Counted from the stretch's first letter, positions 19,293-29,000 are shown. The stretch: DNA of 64,000 nt from Hymenobacter qilianensis (GCF_014489555.1 NZ_CP060784.1:3286001-3350000), one strand, 5' to 3'. Numbers and translations: made by a program. The notes: generated by a model from the sequence alone, not told the origin.

Positions 19293-20837
19293 ATGCCCAA
19301 AATAATTGCCCCCCAGGTCGAGTTCAGTTACTTGCTGAGCCAGGTTAAAAGTGTTACCCCCGAAATCCTGACGCCCGACGGTCAGTTTCTGAACCTGATG
19401 GAAGGTCGCTGGCAGGAGCCCGGCAAGCCCCGCAAATTCACCTCGCCCGTAGACGGCACCGATCTGGGCGCCCTGCCCATGCTCGACCACGAAACCGGGC
19501 TCCGGGCCGTCATTTTCGCTAAGCAGGAAGCCGCCGCTTGGGCCGCCACCGACCTCGACGAGCGCAAAAGCCGGGTTCAGGACTGCCTCAATCAGCTCCG
19601 CGACCAGGTTGATTTAGTGGGCAAGCTGCTCATCTGGGAAATCGGCAAAACTTACAAGCTGGGCTTCACCGACATCGACCGGGCTATTGAGGGCGTGCAG
19701 TGGTACGTCGATAATATCGAGGAGATGCTGGGGCAGCGCAAGCCCCTGGGGCTGGTGAGCAACATTGCCTCCTGGAACTACCCCATGTCGGTGCTGCTGC
19801 ACGCGGTGCTGGTGCAGGCGCTCTGCGGCAACTCCGTTATTGCCAAAACGCCCACCGACGGCGGTTTTATCTCTCTTAGCCTCACCTTCGCCATTGCCCG
19901 CCGTTGCGGTCTGCCCGTCACACTGGTGAGCGGTCCGGGGGGCGAATTGAGCGACGTGCTGGTGAAGCACGATGCCATCGACTGCCTCAGCTTTGTAGGC
20001 GGCCGCTACAACGGCCGCAACATTGCCGACGCCCTAAGCGCTCATAATAAGCGCTATATGCTGGAAATGGAAGGCGTAAACACCTACGGCATCTGGGACT
20101 ACAGCGACTGGAACAGCATGGCCGATCAGCTCAAAAAAGGCTACGACTATGGCAAACAGCGCTGCACGGCCTACGTGCGCTTCGTGGTGGAGCGCCGCCT
20201 GTTTCCGCAGTTTCTGGAAACCTACCAAAGCGCCATCCGCAGCCTGAAAGTCGGCAACCCCACGCTCGTTGATAACGCCGACGACAAGCTGCCGGACTTA
20301 GCGTTTGGCCCCGTTATTCACGCCCAACAGGCCCAGGATCTGGACCGGTTGTACAAAAACGCCCTCCAGACTGGCGCTACGCCCATTTATGAAGGCAAGC
20401 TCGACGACAGCCTATTCCTGCCCGGCCAGGACCGTTCGGCCTACGTGGCGCCCCGTGCTCTCGTCAACCTGCCTCGCCAGAGTGAGCTGTACTTCAAAGA
20501 GCCTTTCGGCCCCATCGACAGCATTGTGCTCGTGGATAGGGTAGAGGAGCTGGTGGGCGAGATGAACATCAGCAACGGCGCGCTGGTAGCAGCCATCGCC
20601 TCCGACGATGAGAAGCTGGCTCGTCGCACGGCCAAGGAAGTGCGTGCCTTCAAAGTGGGCCTCAACAAGCTGCGCTCCCGCGGCGACCGTGAAGAAGTTT
20701 TTGGTGGCCTGGGCGAGAGTTGGAAGGGTGCCTTCGTGGGGGGCAAATTGTTGGTCGAAGCCGTGACAGAAGGTGGCCCTGGACAGTCGGTGTTGGGTAA
20801 TTACGAAGAAGCTACGTTGCTGCCGGATAAGATTTAA
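19293..20837 (+). CDS. NAD(P)-dependent aldehyde dehydrogenase family protein
   Basis: 514 residues of the aldehyde dehydrogenase superfamily, which oxidises aldehydes to acids. The catalytic set is visible: oxyanion Asn162 in ASWNYPMSVL, general-base Glu258 in YMLEMEGVNTYG and nucleophile Cys291 in GKQRCTAYVRF. The cofactor region has AKTPTDGG, and the C-terminal KEPFGPIDSIVLVD is typical. The usual ELGGK motif is altered to EMEGV, so it belongs to a divergent subgroup and its substrate cannot be named. Its place at the end of the pectin locus hints at a sugar-derived aldehyde. A terminator follows at once. Confidence 0.85.
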   Translation: MPKIIAPQVEFSYLLSQVKSVTPEILTPDGQFLNLMEGRWQEPGKPRKFTSPVDGTDLGALPMLDHETGLRAVIFAKQEAAAWAATDLDERKSRVQDCLNQLRDQVDLVGKLLIWEIGKTYKLGFTDIDRAIEGVQWYVDNIEEMLGQRKPLGLVSNIASWNYPMSVLLHAVLVQALCGNSVIAKTPTDGGFISLSLTFAIARRCGLPVTLVSGPGGELSDVLVKHDAIDCLSFVGGRYNGRNIADALSAHNKRYMLEMEGVNTYGIWDYSDWNSMADQLKKGYDYGKQRCTAYVRFVVERRLFPQFLETYQSAIRSLKVGNPTLVDNADDKLPDLAFGPVIHAQQAQDLDRLYKNALQTGATPIYEGKLDDSLFLPGQDRSAYVAPRALVNLPRQSELYFKEPFGPIDSIVLVDRVEELVGEMNISNGALVAAIASDDEKLARRTAKEVRAFKVGLNKLRSRGDREEVFGGLGESWKGAFVGGKLLVEAVTEGGPGQSVLGNYEEATLLPDKI

Positions 20838-20860
20838 ACGCTAGTTTCATTCAAGCTTAT

Positions 20861-20902
20861 AAAGGCTCGAAAAAGGATCCTGGGGGCTTTTTCGGGCCTT
20901 TT
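20861..20902 (+). terminator. Rho-independent terminator closing the pectin locus
   Basis: AAAGGCTCGAAAAAG pairs with CTTTTTCGGGCCTTT (one G-U and one bulge-like position) around a loop GATCCTGGGGG, followed by TT. It lies 24 bp after the aldehyde dehydrogenase stop. The loop carries the recurrent GGGGGCTTTTT motif. The rest of the spacer to 21063 shows no gene. Confidence 0.75.
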
Positions 20903-21063
20903 ACTTATGTTGGTAGGACGAAGGATTTGAAAGTCGACTGCTTTACATAGCATTTGCTTCCTGTGCACCCACTGAAGGAATAATGCGCCACTGCTCGTTT
21001 AAGCTTTTCGCTGGTACATAACTCTCCGCCTGATACCCTTAACTACTCTTCTTGCCCCACCAC

Positions 21064-22194
21064 ATGAAACTATCCTTGCTCGTGCTGTTACTTGTAGGCT
21101 TGGCCTTACAGGCTCGAAGTCAAGAACGTAAACGCGCCCGAGAGTATGGCATCCGCATTGGGGTGCTGCCCACCGGTGTGCTCAATGCCATTACCGATGT
21201 ACAAGGCGTGCGCGTAGGGCATACTACCCTGGTGCAAGGCCAAGAAGTGCGGACCGGGGTAACAGCCATTGTGCCGCACGCCGGCAACGTGTTTCAGCAG
21301 AAAATACCGGCGGCGGTATACGTTGGTAACGGCTTTGGTAAGCTGGCGGGCAGCACCCAAGTAGTAGAACTCGGCAACCTTGAAACGCCCATCGTCCTGA
21401 CCAATACGCTCAGCGTGGGCACGGCTATGAAAGCGGTGGTAGAGTATGTGCTGCGGCAGCCCGGCAACGAAGCGGTACAGTCGGTAAATGCCTTAGTAGG
21501 AGAGACCAACGACGGTGGCCTCAACGACATACGTGGCCGTTATATCACGGAGCAACACGTGCTGGCCGCCATTGAGCAGGCCCAGGCAGGCCCGGTGGCG
21601 GAGGGCAACGTGGGTGCCGGTACGGGCACGGTGTGCTTTGGCTTTAAGGGTGGCATCGGTACCGCCTCGCGCCTGTTGCCTGCCAAGTTGGGGGGCTATA
21701 CTGTGGGCGTGCTGGTGCAAACAAATTTTGGCGGCGTGCTCCAGGTCAATGGAGCGCCGGTAGGGCAGGAGCTAGAGCAGTTTTACCTGAGTCAGCAGTT
21801 GAAAGACCGCGCCGATGGGTCCTGCATGATTGTGGTAGCCACCGATGCACCTGTTGATGCCCGCAACCTGGAGCGCCTAGCCAAACGTGCCTTCCTGGGC
21901 CTGGGCAAAACGGGTGGCATAGCCACGAACGGTAGCGGCGACTATATCATCGCTTTCTCCACTCATCCGGGCTTGCGCGTGCCGTATGCGTCGACGGCTA
22001 CGACTCAAACGACTACCACACTCACCAATGAAGCAATGTCGCCACTGTTTCTGGCGGTTATTGAGGCCACGGAAGAAGCCATTATCAACTCGCTTTTCAA
22101 GGCCGAAACCATGCAGGGCAAGCAGCAACAGCGCATTGAGGCTTTGCCGCTGGATAAGGTTCTAAAGATTTTAAAGCAACATCATGCCCGCTAA
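21064..22194 (+). CDS. P1 (DmpA/BapA-type) self-processing aminopeptidase, secreted
   Basis: 376 residues with a signal peptide (MKLSLLVLLLVGLALQARSQ). P1-family N-terminal nucleophile hydrolases cleave D-amino-acid amides or beta-peptides after autoproteolysis at a Gly-Ser bond. Here the nucleophile is Ser253 in RADGSCMIVVATDAP, matching the family's G|S-IVVVATDAP site. GVRVGHTTL, VTAIVPH, GETNDGGLND and GTGTVCFGFKGGIGTASRL are further family blocks. The ATG at 21064 is preferred over an upstream TTG. It overlaps the aminotransferase gene by 11 bp, so the two act together; D-residue release followed by transamination is plausible. Confidence 0.88.
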   Translation: MKLSLLVLLLVGLALQARSQERKRAREYGIRIGVLPTGVLNAITDVQGVRVGHTTLVQGQEVRTGVTAIVPHAGNVFQQKIPAAVYVGNGFGKLAGSTQVVELGNLETPIVLTNTLSVGTAMKAVVEYVLRQPGNEAVQSVNALVGETNDGGLNDIRGRYITEQHVLAAIEQAQAGPVAEGNVGAGTGTVCFGFKGGIGTASRLLPAKLGGYTVGVLVQTNFGGVLQVNGAPVGQELEQFYLSQQLKDRADGSCMIVVATDAPVDARNLERLAKRAFLGLGKTGGIATNGSGDYIIAFSTHPGLRVPYASTATTQTTTTLTNEAMSPLFLAVIEATEEAIINSLFKAETMQGKQQQRIEALPLDKVLKILKQHHAR

Positions 22195-23044
22195 CCAGCC
22201 TCTGTACGCTTATATCCACGGCCAGATCACGCCTCTTGAACAGGCATTTCTGCATGTCAGCGACCTGGCCATACAGCGTGGCTACGGCGTGTTCGATTTC
22301 TTCAAGGTACATGCGGCGCAGCCGTTATTTCTCGATTATTACCTCAACCGCTTCTACCAATCGGCGCAACTCATGGAGCTGACTGTACCCTTGGCACGCC
22401 CGGCGCTGATCGAGGTGATTCAAGCCCTGATTCGGCGTAACGACCTGCCGCTGTCTGGCATTAAGATGATCCTGACCGGCGGCTACTCAGCCGACGGCTA
22501 CAACCCCGTCGAGCCCAACCTCCTCATTATACAGCAGCCATTGATGCTGCCTACGCCCGAGCAGGTAGCAAGGGGCATCAAAGTAATAACGCACGACTAC
22601 CTGCGCGAAATCCCGCCGGCCAAAACCATCAATTACTCCATGGGTATCCGGCTTATCAAGCAGATTAAGGCCCAGGATGCCGACGATGTGCTTTACCACC
22701 ATCAAGGTTTTGTAACAGAATTTCCGCGCGCCAATTTCTTTCTGGTAAAGCATGACAACACGGTAGTTACCCCCGCTACCAACGTGCTGGCGGGTATCAC
22801 GCGCCGCAATGTCTTGGCGCTGACTGAGCAACCCTATCCAGTAACAGTGGGCACGGTAACTCTTGACGATATATATCAGGCCAAAGAAGCTTTCCTGACC
22901 AGCACCACCAAGCGGGTACTGCCAGTCGTGCAGATTGATGATGTAGTACTAGGCACTGGCAAGCCCGGCCCAGTAACTATGGCTCTACTCCAGGCACTGC
23001 TTCAAATGGAAGAACAACAGCAGCAAACGGTTGTCATAAACTAG
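22184..23044 (+). CDS. class IV aminotransferase (D-amino-acid / branched-chain type)
   Basis: 286-residue PLP enzyme of fold type IV. Lys147 in AKTINYSMGIRLIK is the expected cofactor Lys; VTEFPRANFFLVK is the variant of the TEGSxxNFF cofactor-binding block, and LAGITRRNVLAL the phosphate-binding turn. Both D-alanine-type aminotransferases and branched-chain or aminodeoxychorismate enzymes share this fold, and the sequence alone does not decide. The 11 bp overlap with the P1 peptidase gene, and an N-acyl-D-amino-acid deacylase nearby, favour a D-amino-acid role. The true ilvE is separate, at 41777. Confidence 0.82.
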   Translation: MPANQPLYAYIHGQITPLEQAFLHVSDLAIQRGYGVFDFFKVHAAQPLFLDYYLNRFYQSAQLMELTVPLARPALIEVIQALIRRNDLPLSGIKMILTGGYSADGYNPVEPNLLIIQQPLMLPTPEQVARGIKVITHDYLREIPPAKTINYSMGIRLIKQIKAQDADDVLYHHQGFVTEFPRANFFLVKHDNTVVTPATNVLAGITRRNVLALTEQPYPVTVGTVTLDDIYQAKEAFLTSTTKRVLPVVQIDDVVLGTGKPGPVTMALLQALLQMEEQQQQTVVIN

Positions 23045-23090
23045 GCAATAGAGCAGGCAGAGGCAACCCGGCACACGCCATTTGTCATGC

Positions 23091-23960
23091 TCAGGCATTT
23101 TGGTGCTGCCGAAAAGCTTCGGGTGTCTGGCCTGCGTACTTTTTAAAGTAGCGAGTAAAGTAGGAGGCATCCTCAAAGCCTAGTGCGTCGGCAATTTGCG
23201 CCACCGACTGCGCCGAGTGTTTCAGCTGGCGCTGGGCCTCCGTTACGACTCGCTCATGAATCAGGTCGCTGGCGGTTTTGTTGAGTAGGCGGCGGCAGAT
23301 GGCGTTCAGATGGTTCGCCGTCAGCGACAAGCGCTCGGCATAGTAGCCCACCGTTTTTTCGGCGTGGAAATGCTGGGTTAGCAGCCGGCCAAACTCCCGC
23401 ACATGCTGCTGCGCATAAGCGGGCGCAGGCGGTGTCTCGTGCGGATACAAGCGCGCCGCAAGCTCCAGATACAGAAAAAGATAGCCCCTCACGACAACGT
23501 CACTGTTTGGGGCCGGCAAGGCGGCCGTATTCTCTTGGTAGATGCGTTCTAATAAAGGCAGCAAGCCGGCTTCAGCAGGCACGGAGTAAACAACCGGCTC
23601 ATTGGTCGGGTTAAAAAACGGATATGCCGCCAGCCTGCTCGCCGGAAACTGCTGCAGATAGAAGGCCTCACTGAAAAATAGAATAAATCCGCGGGTATCA
23701 TCCGACAGCGACCAGGAATGAACCTGCCCCGGCATCAGAAAAAACAGGCTGCCCGGCCGCAGGTCGTAGGTTATCAGGTCGATGGTGTGCGTGCCGTGGC
23801 CGTGCGTGACGTAGAGCAGCAGGTAAAAATCGTGGGCGTGCGGCTCTTGCACATGCGGAAACTGCGCCACGTGCACCTCCAACTGCTGAATGTAATACAG
23901 GTGCTGCTGATGCGAGGGAAAGGCAGCAAGGGCTAGAACAGGCAGCGACGGAGCTTTCAT
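23091..23960 (-). CDS. AraC-family transcriptional regulator
   Basis: 289 residues: an N-terminal cupin sensor (PHAHDFYLLLYVTHGHGTHTIDL, then LRPGSLFFLMPGQVHSW) and a C-terminal double helix-turn-helix (LNAICRRLLNKTASDLIHERVVTEAQRQLKHSAQSVAQIADALGF..., closing ASYFTRYFKKYAGQTPEAFR). Such proteins activate nearby genes on binding a small ligand. It converges with the aminotransferase gene (46 bp between stops). The last codons lie in TGTCATGCTCAGGCA, which resembles one end of the hairpin repeat family, so a repeat fragment may have supplied the stop. Target genes are unknown; the D-amino-acid genes are candidates. Confidence 0.9.
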   Translation of the reverse strand: MKAPSLPVLALAAFPSHQQHLYYIQQLEVHVAQFPHVQEPHAHDFYLLLYVTHGHGTHTIDLITYDLRPGSLFFLMPGQVHSWSLSDDTRGFILFFSEAFYLQQFPASRLAAYPFFNPTNEPVVYSVPAEAGLLPLLERIYQENTAALPAPNSDVVVRGYLFLYLELAARLYPHETPPAPAYAQQHVREFGRLLTQHFHAEKTVGYYAERLSLTANHLNAICRRLLNKTASDLIHERVVTEAQRQLKHSAQSVAQIADALGFEDASYFTRYFKKYAGQTPEAFRQHQNA

Positions 23961-24069
23961 ACAGACGGCAGGTCGGGGCCGGTATAGTGGCCCTAACTCG
24001 TCTGCGCAAGCTACGCAACGTTCGCTTCCGAAAGCGGCTCTTCTGCTACCGCATCAACCTGGAATCAGC

Positions 24070-24104
24070 CTAAAAAGCAATGCCAGCCTGTGCAGGCTGG
24101 CATT
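24070..24104 (-). terminator. terminator of the DUF983 gene
   Basis: On the - strand AATGCCAGCCTG, loop CA, then CAGGCTGGCATT, a perfect 12 bp stem, followed by GCTTTTTA. It starts 10 bp past the DUF983 stop. Confidence 0.85.
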
Positions 24105-24113
24105 CTGCGTTAT

Positions 24114-24563
24114 TTAAGCGACTACTCTTAAAGTGCTCTTCCGCTTGTCGGGCTTCGACCCAGACTCTGCTGAGGGTCGGTTATTATACTTCGGGTCGTA
24201 GTGAACGAAGCCGAACAGATACAGCATGATGGCGCGGGAGTAGCGCAGCGTAAGCGGCGCCGTGAGCAGCACGAAGCCCGTTACCATCAGCACATATACC
24301 CACACCGCCGGGTCATGAAAGAGGTAGTAAGTTGCTACTCCACCCACGGCAAAACACGCGACCGAAAAGGCGTAGCTCACAAACATTGCCCCCCAGTAAA
24401 AGCCAGGCTCGGGCTCATACTGCACCTCGCACACCGGGCATCGCTCGGGCATCACGGCGTACTTGGTCAGGTTGTATGCAGGATAGGAAAACAACTTGCC
24501 CTGATGACAGCGCGGGCAGCGCAAATCCAGAAGGGCTAACGCGGAAGAATCAATAGGTTTCAT
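24114..24563 (-). CDS. DUF983 membrane protein with zinc-ribbon-like cysteines
   Basis: 149 residues. Two Cys pairs, CPRCHQGKLF and CPVCEVQYEPEPGFYWGAM, resemble a small zinc knuckle and precede two membrane helices (about 65-87 SYAFSVACFAVGGVATYYLF and 92-113 VYVLMVTGFVLLTAPLTL). This is the usual DUF983 layout, common in Bacteroidetes and alpha-proteobacteria; function unknown, sometimes found near heme-copper oxidase genes, though not here. The start at 24563 (MKPIDSS) is chosen because DUF983 homology begins soon after; the frame is open 66 bp further. Confidence 0.85.
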   Translation of the reverse strand: MKPIDSSALALLDLRCPRCHQGKLFSYPAYNLTKYAVMPERCPVCEVQYEPEPGFYWGAMFVSYAFSVACFAVGGVATYYLFHDPAVWVYVLMVTGFVLLTAPLTLRYSRAIMLYLFGFVHYDPKYNNRPSAESGSKPDKRKSTLRVVA

Positions 24564-24776
24564 AACAGTTTGATTATGAATAATTTGATAGTACAAAGAT
24601 AGTCTCGGTGCATTAGCTAGGTAAGACACAAACTCGGGTAGTTACCGCACAAATCAACGATCTGTCGGCTTTGGGTTGGTGTAGGACTTGTTGCTAGCAG
24701 TATGCCCACCTTTTCACTGAACGATGATGCCGTGATATTGCGCTACTATTCTACGCTTGGCGCTACCTTAGCCCCT

Positions 24777-26359
24777 ATGCGCCACGTCCTGCTATTTGCT
24801 CTGCTGCTATTCGCCCAAGCTCTCTCAGCCCAAACCCCGAAGGCCGATATTCTTATCCGCAACGGCCGTCTCTACGACGGCACCGGCAACACGTGGACTC
24901 TAGGCGACGTGGCCATTCGGGCGGGCCGCATTGCGGCCGTGGGCCGACTGCCGGCCGACTATCCGGCCGATACCGTGCTGGACGCGAAGGGCTTAGCCGT
25001 TGCGCCGGGCTTCATCGACGTGCACACCCACATCGAAGATGATGAGGTGCACCAGCCCACCGCCGACAACTTTATCTACGATGGCGTGACTACCGTAGTA
25101 ACCGGCAATTGCGGCTCGTCGCGGCTACCGCTGGGGGCTATTTTAAGGTGCTGGACAGCCTACGCTTGTCGGTGAATGTGGCATCGCTGGTGGGGCATGG
25201 CACCGTGCGCAAGGCGGTGATGGGCCGGGCGCAGCGCACACCTACGGAAACGGAGCTGCTGCGTATGGAAAGCCTGGTAGACAGCGCCATGCGGGCCGGA
25301 GCGGTGGGTTTGTCTTCGGGTCTGATTTACATTCCCGGCACCTACGCCCGCACTCCCGAGCTGGTGCGCCTGGCGCGAGTAGCGGGCCGCCATCAGGGCC
25401 TCTACGCCACCCATATGCGCAACGAGTCCGACAGCGTCACTTATGCCATTCGGGAGGCGCTGCGCGTAGGCCGCGAGGGTGGGCTGCCCGTGCAGATTTC
25501 TCATCTCAAATTGGGTGGACAACAGAACTGGGGTCGTACCGCCGATCTGCTCAATCTTATCGAGTCGGCCCGTCAGGCTGGCCAGCAAGTCACCATCGAC
25601 CAATACCCGTACACGGCCAGCTCCACCTCGCTCAGCACTCTGATTCCCGAGGATGTGCAGGCCGATGGCCGCGACTCTCTGCAGGCCCGCTTGGCACGCC
25701 CCGCCGTGCGCAAGGCTGTGGAGGCCAGCATGGTGGCGCGGTTGCGGCGTCGCAAGCTCAAGCACTTCAGCTACGCCGTAGTAGCCAGCTTTCCGCCCGA
25801 TACCAGCTACAATGGCCGCAGCATAGAAGAAATCAACCGCATGCGAGACCGTCGGCACAAGGCCCGCGTTGAGGCCGCTACAATCCTTGATCTGGTGCTT
25901 CAACACGACGCGGGCATGGTATTTCACGGCATGAGCGAAACGGACGTGCAAAACATTATGCGCTACCCGCAGAATATGGTGGCTTCCGATGCCAGCATCC
26001 GGGTGTGGCAGGAGGGTGTGCCGCACCCGCGCGGCTACGGCTCCAACGCCCGTGTACTGGGCCACTACGTGCGCGAAAAGCGCGTCCTGACCTTAGAAGA
26101 AGCCATCCGTCGCATGACCAGTTTGCCCGCCCAAACCTTCGGCTTTACCGATCGGGGCCTGCTTCGTCCCGGTTTCGTCGCTGATATTGTCGTCTTCGAT
26201 CCTGCTACCGTAGCGGACCGCTCTACCTTCGAGAAGCCCCACCAATACTCTGTGGGCATGCAGTACGTGCTGGTAAATGGCCGCCTCACCCTGCGCGACG
26301 GCCGCCACACTGGCACCCGCTGGGGGCAAATTCTATACGGTCCGGGCCGGCAGTTGTAG
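24777..26359 (+). CDS. N-acyl-D-amino-acid deacylase, secreted (frameshifted as read)
   Basis: Amidohydrolase-superfamily enzyme of about 527 residues that removes the acyl group from N-acyl-D-amino acids. A signal peptide (MRHVLLFALLLFAQALSAQ) sets the start at 24777; the frame is open to 24702. The metal site starts at DVHTHIEDDE; GVTTVVTGNCGSS, YATHMRNESDSV, PVQISHLKLGG and the late SDASIRVWQEGVPHPRGYGS block match the D-aminoacylase/dihydroorotase-like subgroup. The frame breaks at the G5 run 25133-25137; one more G gives RLPLGGYFKVLDSLRLSVNVAS. It supports a D-amino-acid theme with the peptidase and aminotransferase upstream. Confidence 0.87.
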
Positions 26360-26411
26360 TACTGGGCTGGCCTTTTTCTGCAGTACTACCAGATCTTAAT
26401 TCAGAGTACCC

Positions 26412-26475
26412 CAACATCAGAAAGGCCCTCGGAAAAAGCCCCCAGAGAGCTTTTGCCAAGAGCCTTTCTGATGTT
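26412..26475. terminator. bidirectional terminator between convergent genes
   Basis: AACATCAGAAAGGC (26412) pairs with GCCTTTCTGATGTT (26462-26475), 14 bp. The loop holds a second small stem around AAAAAGCCCCCAGAGAGCTTTT. It lies between the deacylase (+) and the permease (-) stops and can serve both. Confidence 0.75.
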
Positions 26476-26487
26476 GTTAGTTAAAGC

Positions 26488-28917
26488 TTACTCGGTGCGA
26501 AGATTTTTGATGGGGTTCGTCGTTGCTGCCTTTATTGCCTGATAGCTAATCGTCAGGAAAGCTACTAGAGCAGCTGCCACGCCGGCCGCAACAAAGACCC
26601 ACAGCGGAATATCGATGCGATAAGCAAAGTCCTCCAGCCATTTACGCATCACCAGCCAGGCAATCGGGAAAGCAATAACGGCTGCCACTACCACCAGCTT
26701 AACAAACTCTTTGGACAACAGCCCAACAATGGTCGACACATCGGCCCCCAGCACTTTCCGAATGCCGATTTCCTTTTTGCGGCGCTCGGCCGCGTAAGTA
26801 GCCAACCCGAATAAGCCCAGACAACCCACGAAAATAGCGACGCCTGTAAAGATCCAGAGCAAGGATTTGAGCTTGTCTTCGGCCTTGTACATCTGGTCGA
26901 AGTTCTCGTCTAGAAACTTGTATTCAATGGGATAATCAGGCGAGAATTTGCCCCACACATCTTTCACATGGGCCACCGATTGGCTGATATTTTCGCCCTT
27001 CATTTTCACGGCCACTTTCCAGTAATCGTCGGGGTGAATATGCAGCACCGCCGGCTCTACTTTGTCGTAGAGGCTCTTGTAATGGAAGTCTTTGACCACG
27101 CCAATGACTTGCCCTTTCTTGACTGAGTCAGGCTGGGATGGGCCTAAACGCTGCCATATTAAGGTTTTGCCAATGGCCTGCTGGGGTGTGCCCAAGCCAA
27201 ATTCTTTAACGGCCGTTTCATTGATGATATAGGCCTGGCTCTTATCCGTGGTCAACTCCTTTGAGAAATTCCGACCGTTCACCAGCTCCAGGCCTAAGGT
27301 TTTGATGTAATCGTAGTCGACCATCAAGTGGGTGGTGGAATGGAGCTTTTGCTCGCCATCCTTCGGAACTATAATCTGGTCGCCGGCGACGGCATCCCCG
27401 GGAAAGCCATAGCCAATAGAAACCGAAGAAATGCCGGGTCCTTGGGCAAGCTCGTTTTTGAAGGTTTCGTAGCTCCTGTTCATGTTGTCGCCCCGCATGG
27501 GGAAAAACATGATTTGCTCGCGGTTAAACCCCAGGTCTTTGGTGTGCAGATAATTCACTTGCAGAAAGACCACCGTCGCGCTGATTAGCAAGAAGATAGT
27601 CAGGGAGAACTGGATGACGATCAGGCCGTGACGCAGCCACTGTACGCGGCCAAACATTCCCTCGCTTACTACAGTGCTTTTCAACACCTTCACTGGCTTG
27701 AAGCCTGATAACACCAACGCCGGATAGAAGCCGGCTATTAAACCAACCACAAGCGTCAGCACAACCAACAGCAGAAAGACAACTGGGTTGGTGAGCAGAT
27801 TGAAGCTCATGTCCTTGCCCGTAAAGTCATTGAGTGCGGGCAGCAACAACGAGGCAAGAACCACCGAAATAACGACGCTGATAAAGGTGAGCAGCACGGT
27901 TTCGATCAAAAACTGCAGCATCAGTTGCTGCTGACTGGCCCCGATGGTTTTGCGAATACCAACTTCCTTGGCTCTCTGCACCGACTTAGCCGTAGCCAGA
28001 TTCACGAAGTTGAAGCACGCAATCAGCAGAATAAAGACCGCAATGATGCTCAGCGCCTTCACGTAGGTGATGTTGCCTCGGGGCCCCGTATCGAACTTGA
28101 AGTTTGCCGAGTGTAAGTAGATATCCTGCAACGGCTGCAGGTAAGGCACAAACCCAATGGGGTCATCCTTGGGCATCAGGGGCTGCACCTTCTGCGTGAT
28201 ATAGTCCTGCAGCTTGGCCTGGGTTTGCTTGATATCCGTGTCCGGCTTCACCCGCACATAGGTGTAAAACTGCTGCCAACCCCAGCTGCTCATGCGCTCG
28301 GCCGGTATCTCAGCCGCCGAAAGAGGAATGACATAGTTGACCTTCAGGTGAAATTTCGATTGATTATTCTGAATCACTCCTTTCACCAATAAAGTCTGCT
28401 TATTCATCTTAAGCTCTTTGCCAACCGGGTTTTCGTCGCCGAAAAAACGCTTGGCCACGTCTTCCGCCAGCACAACAGAGGCGGGCGCATCCAAGGCTTG
28501 AGCCGCCGAACCGTATTTGAAGGGCAGCGGGAAAATATCGAAGAAGGTGGAGTCGGCGATGAGACCGTTCTCTATGTATAGCTTCTTGTCGCCCACCTCC
28601 AGCAGGCTAATGGCCGAGTACATCAGAATGCGCATGCTCTGCTCCACCTCCGGGAATTCCTGCTTCATGGTGGTGGCAAACATAGGCGGGACGGAGGCCA
28701 TGCTTTCCGGCGATTCGCTGGTAGTGCCCTGCGTATACACGCGGTACACCCGGTCGCCGTTGGGCAGAAACTTATCGTACTGCAGCTCATCGAACACGAA
28801 GAGGCCAATGAGCAGGCAAGCTGTGAGGCCCAGCGCCAGACCAGCAATATTGAGAAACGAAAAGCCCTTGTGCCGGATGAGGTTGCGGTAGGCAACTTTC
28901 AGGTAATTCGTGAACAT
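26488..28917 (-). CDS. MacB/FtsX-type ABC transporter permease
   Basis: About 809 residues. It begins MFTNYLKVAYRNLIRHKGFSFLNIAGLALGLT, the standard start of Bacteroidetes duplicated FtsX permeases. There is a first periplasmic MacB-core domain (about 45-270), a first FtsX block with AKEVGIRKTIGASQQQLMLQFLIE, a second periplasmic domain (about 460-650) and a second FtsX block (RRKKEIGIRKVLGADVSTIVGLL), totalling about eight membrane helices. These proteins couple ATP hydrolysis to mechanical work or export across the envelope. With the ATPase and HlyD-like gene upstream on the same strand it forms a tripartite-type exporter; no TolC-like gene is present. The frame is open to 29004, but the homology-consistent start is 28917. 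Confidence 0.9.
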   Translation of the reverse strand: MFTNYLKVAYRNLIRHKGFSFLNIAGLALGLTACLLIGLFVFDELQYDKFLPNGDRVYRVYTQGTTSESPESMASVPPMFATTMKQEFPEVEQSMRILMYSAISLLEVGDKKLYIENGLIADSTFFDIFPLPFKYGSAAQALDAPASVVLAEDVAKRFFGDENPVGKELKMNKQTLLVKGVIQNNQSKFHLKVNYVIPLSAAEIPAERMSSWGWQQFYTYVRVKPDTDIKQTQAKLQDYITQKVQPLMPKDDPIGFVPYLQPLQDIYLHSANFKFDTGPRGNITYVKALSIIAVFILLIACFNFVNLATAKSVQRAKEVGIRKTIGASQQQLMLQFLIETVLLTFISVVISVVLASLLLPALNDFTGKDMSFNLLTNPVVFLLLVVLTLVVGLIAGFYPALVLSGFKPVKVLKSTVVSEGMFGRVQWLRHGLIVIQFSLTIFLLISATVVFLQVNYLHTKDLGFNREQIMFFPMRGDNMNRSYETFKNELAQGPGISSVSIGYGFPGDAVAGDQIIVPKDGEQKLHSTTHLMVDYDYIKTLGLELVNGRNFSKELTTDKSQAYIINETAVKEFGLGTPQQAIGKTLIWQRLGPSQPDSVKKGQVIGVVKDFHYKSLYDKVEPAVLHIHPDDYWKVAVKMKGENISQSVAHVKDVWGKFSPDYPIEYKFLDENFDQMYKAEDKLKSLLWIFTGVAIFVGCLGLFGLATYAAERRKKEIGIRKVLGADVSTIVGLLSKEFVKLVVVAAVIAFPIAWLVMRKWLEDFAYRIDIPLWVFVAAGVAAALVAFLTISYQAIKAATTNPIKNLRTE

Positions 28918-29000
28918 ACAGAAGGCAATTAAACGGTACGTAAATGCGGTGGATGAAGCTGTGGGGGGCTTTTTTGACGACCTGAAATGCAAATAGACCA

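Noticed and set aside
22184..23044. Class IV aminotransferase as the main IlvE
   Set aside because: A better match with full branched-chain motifs starts the ilv operon at 41777.
23084..23100. TGTCATGCTCAGGCA at the end of the AraC gene as a ninth hairpin repeat
   Set aside because: Only one short end matches and no partner arm follows; at most a remnant.
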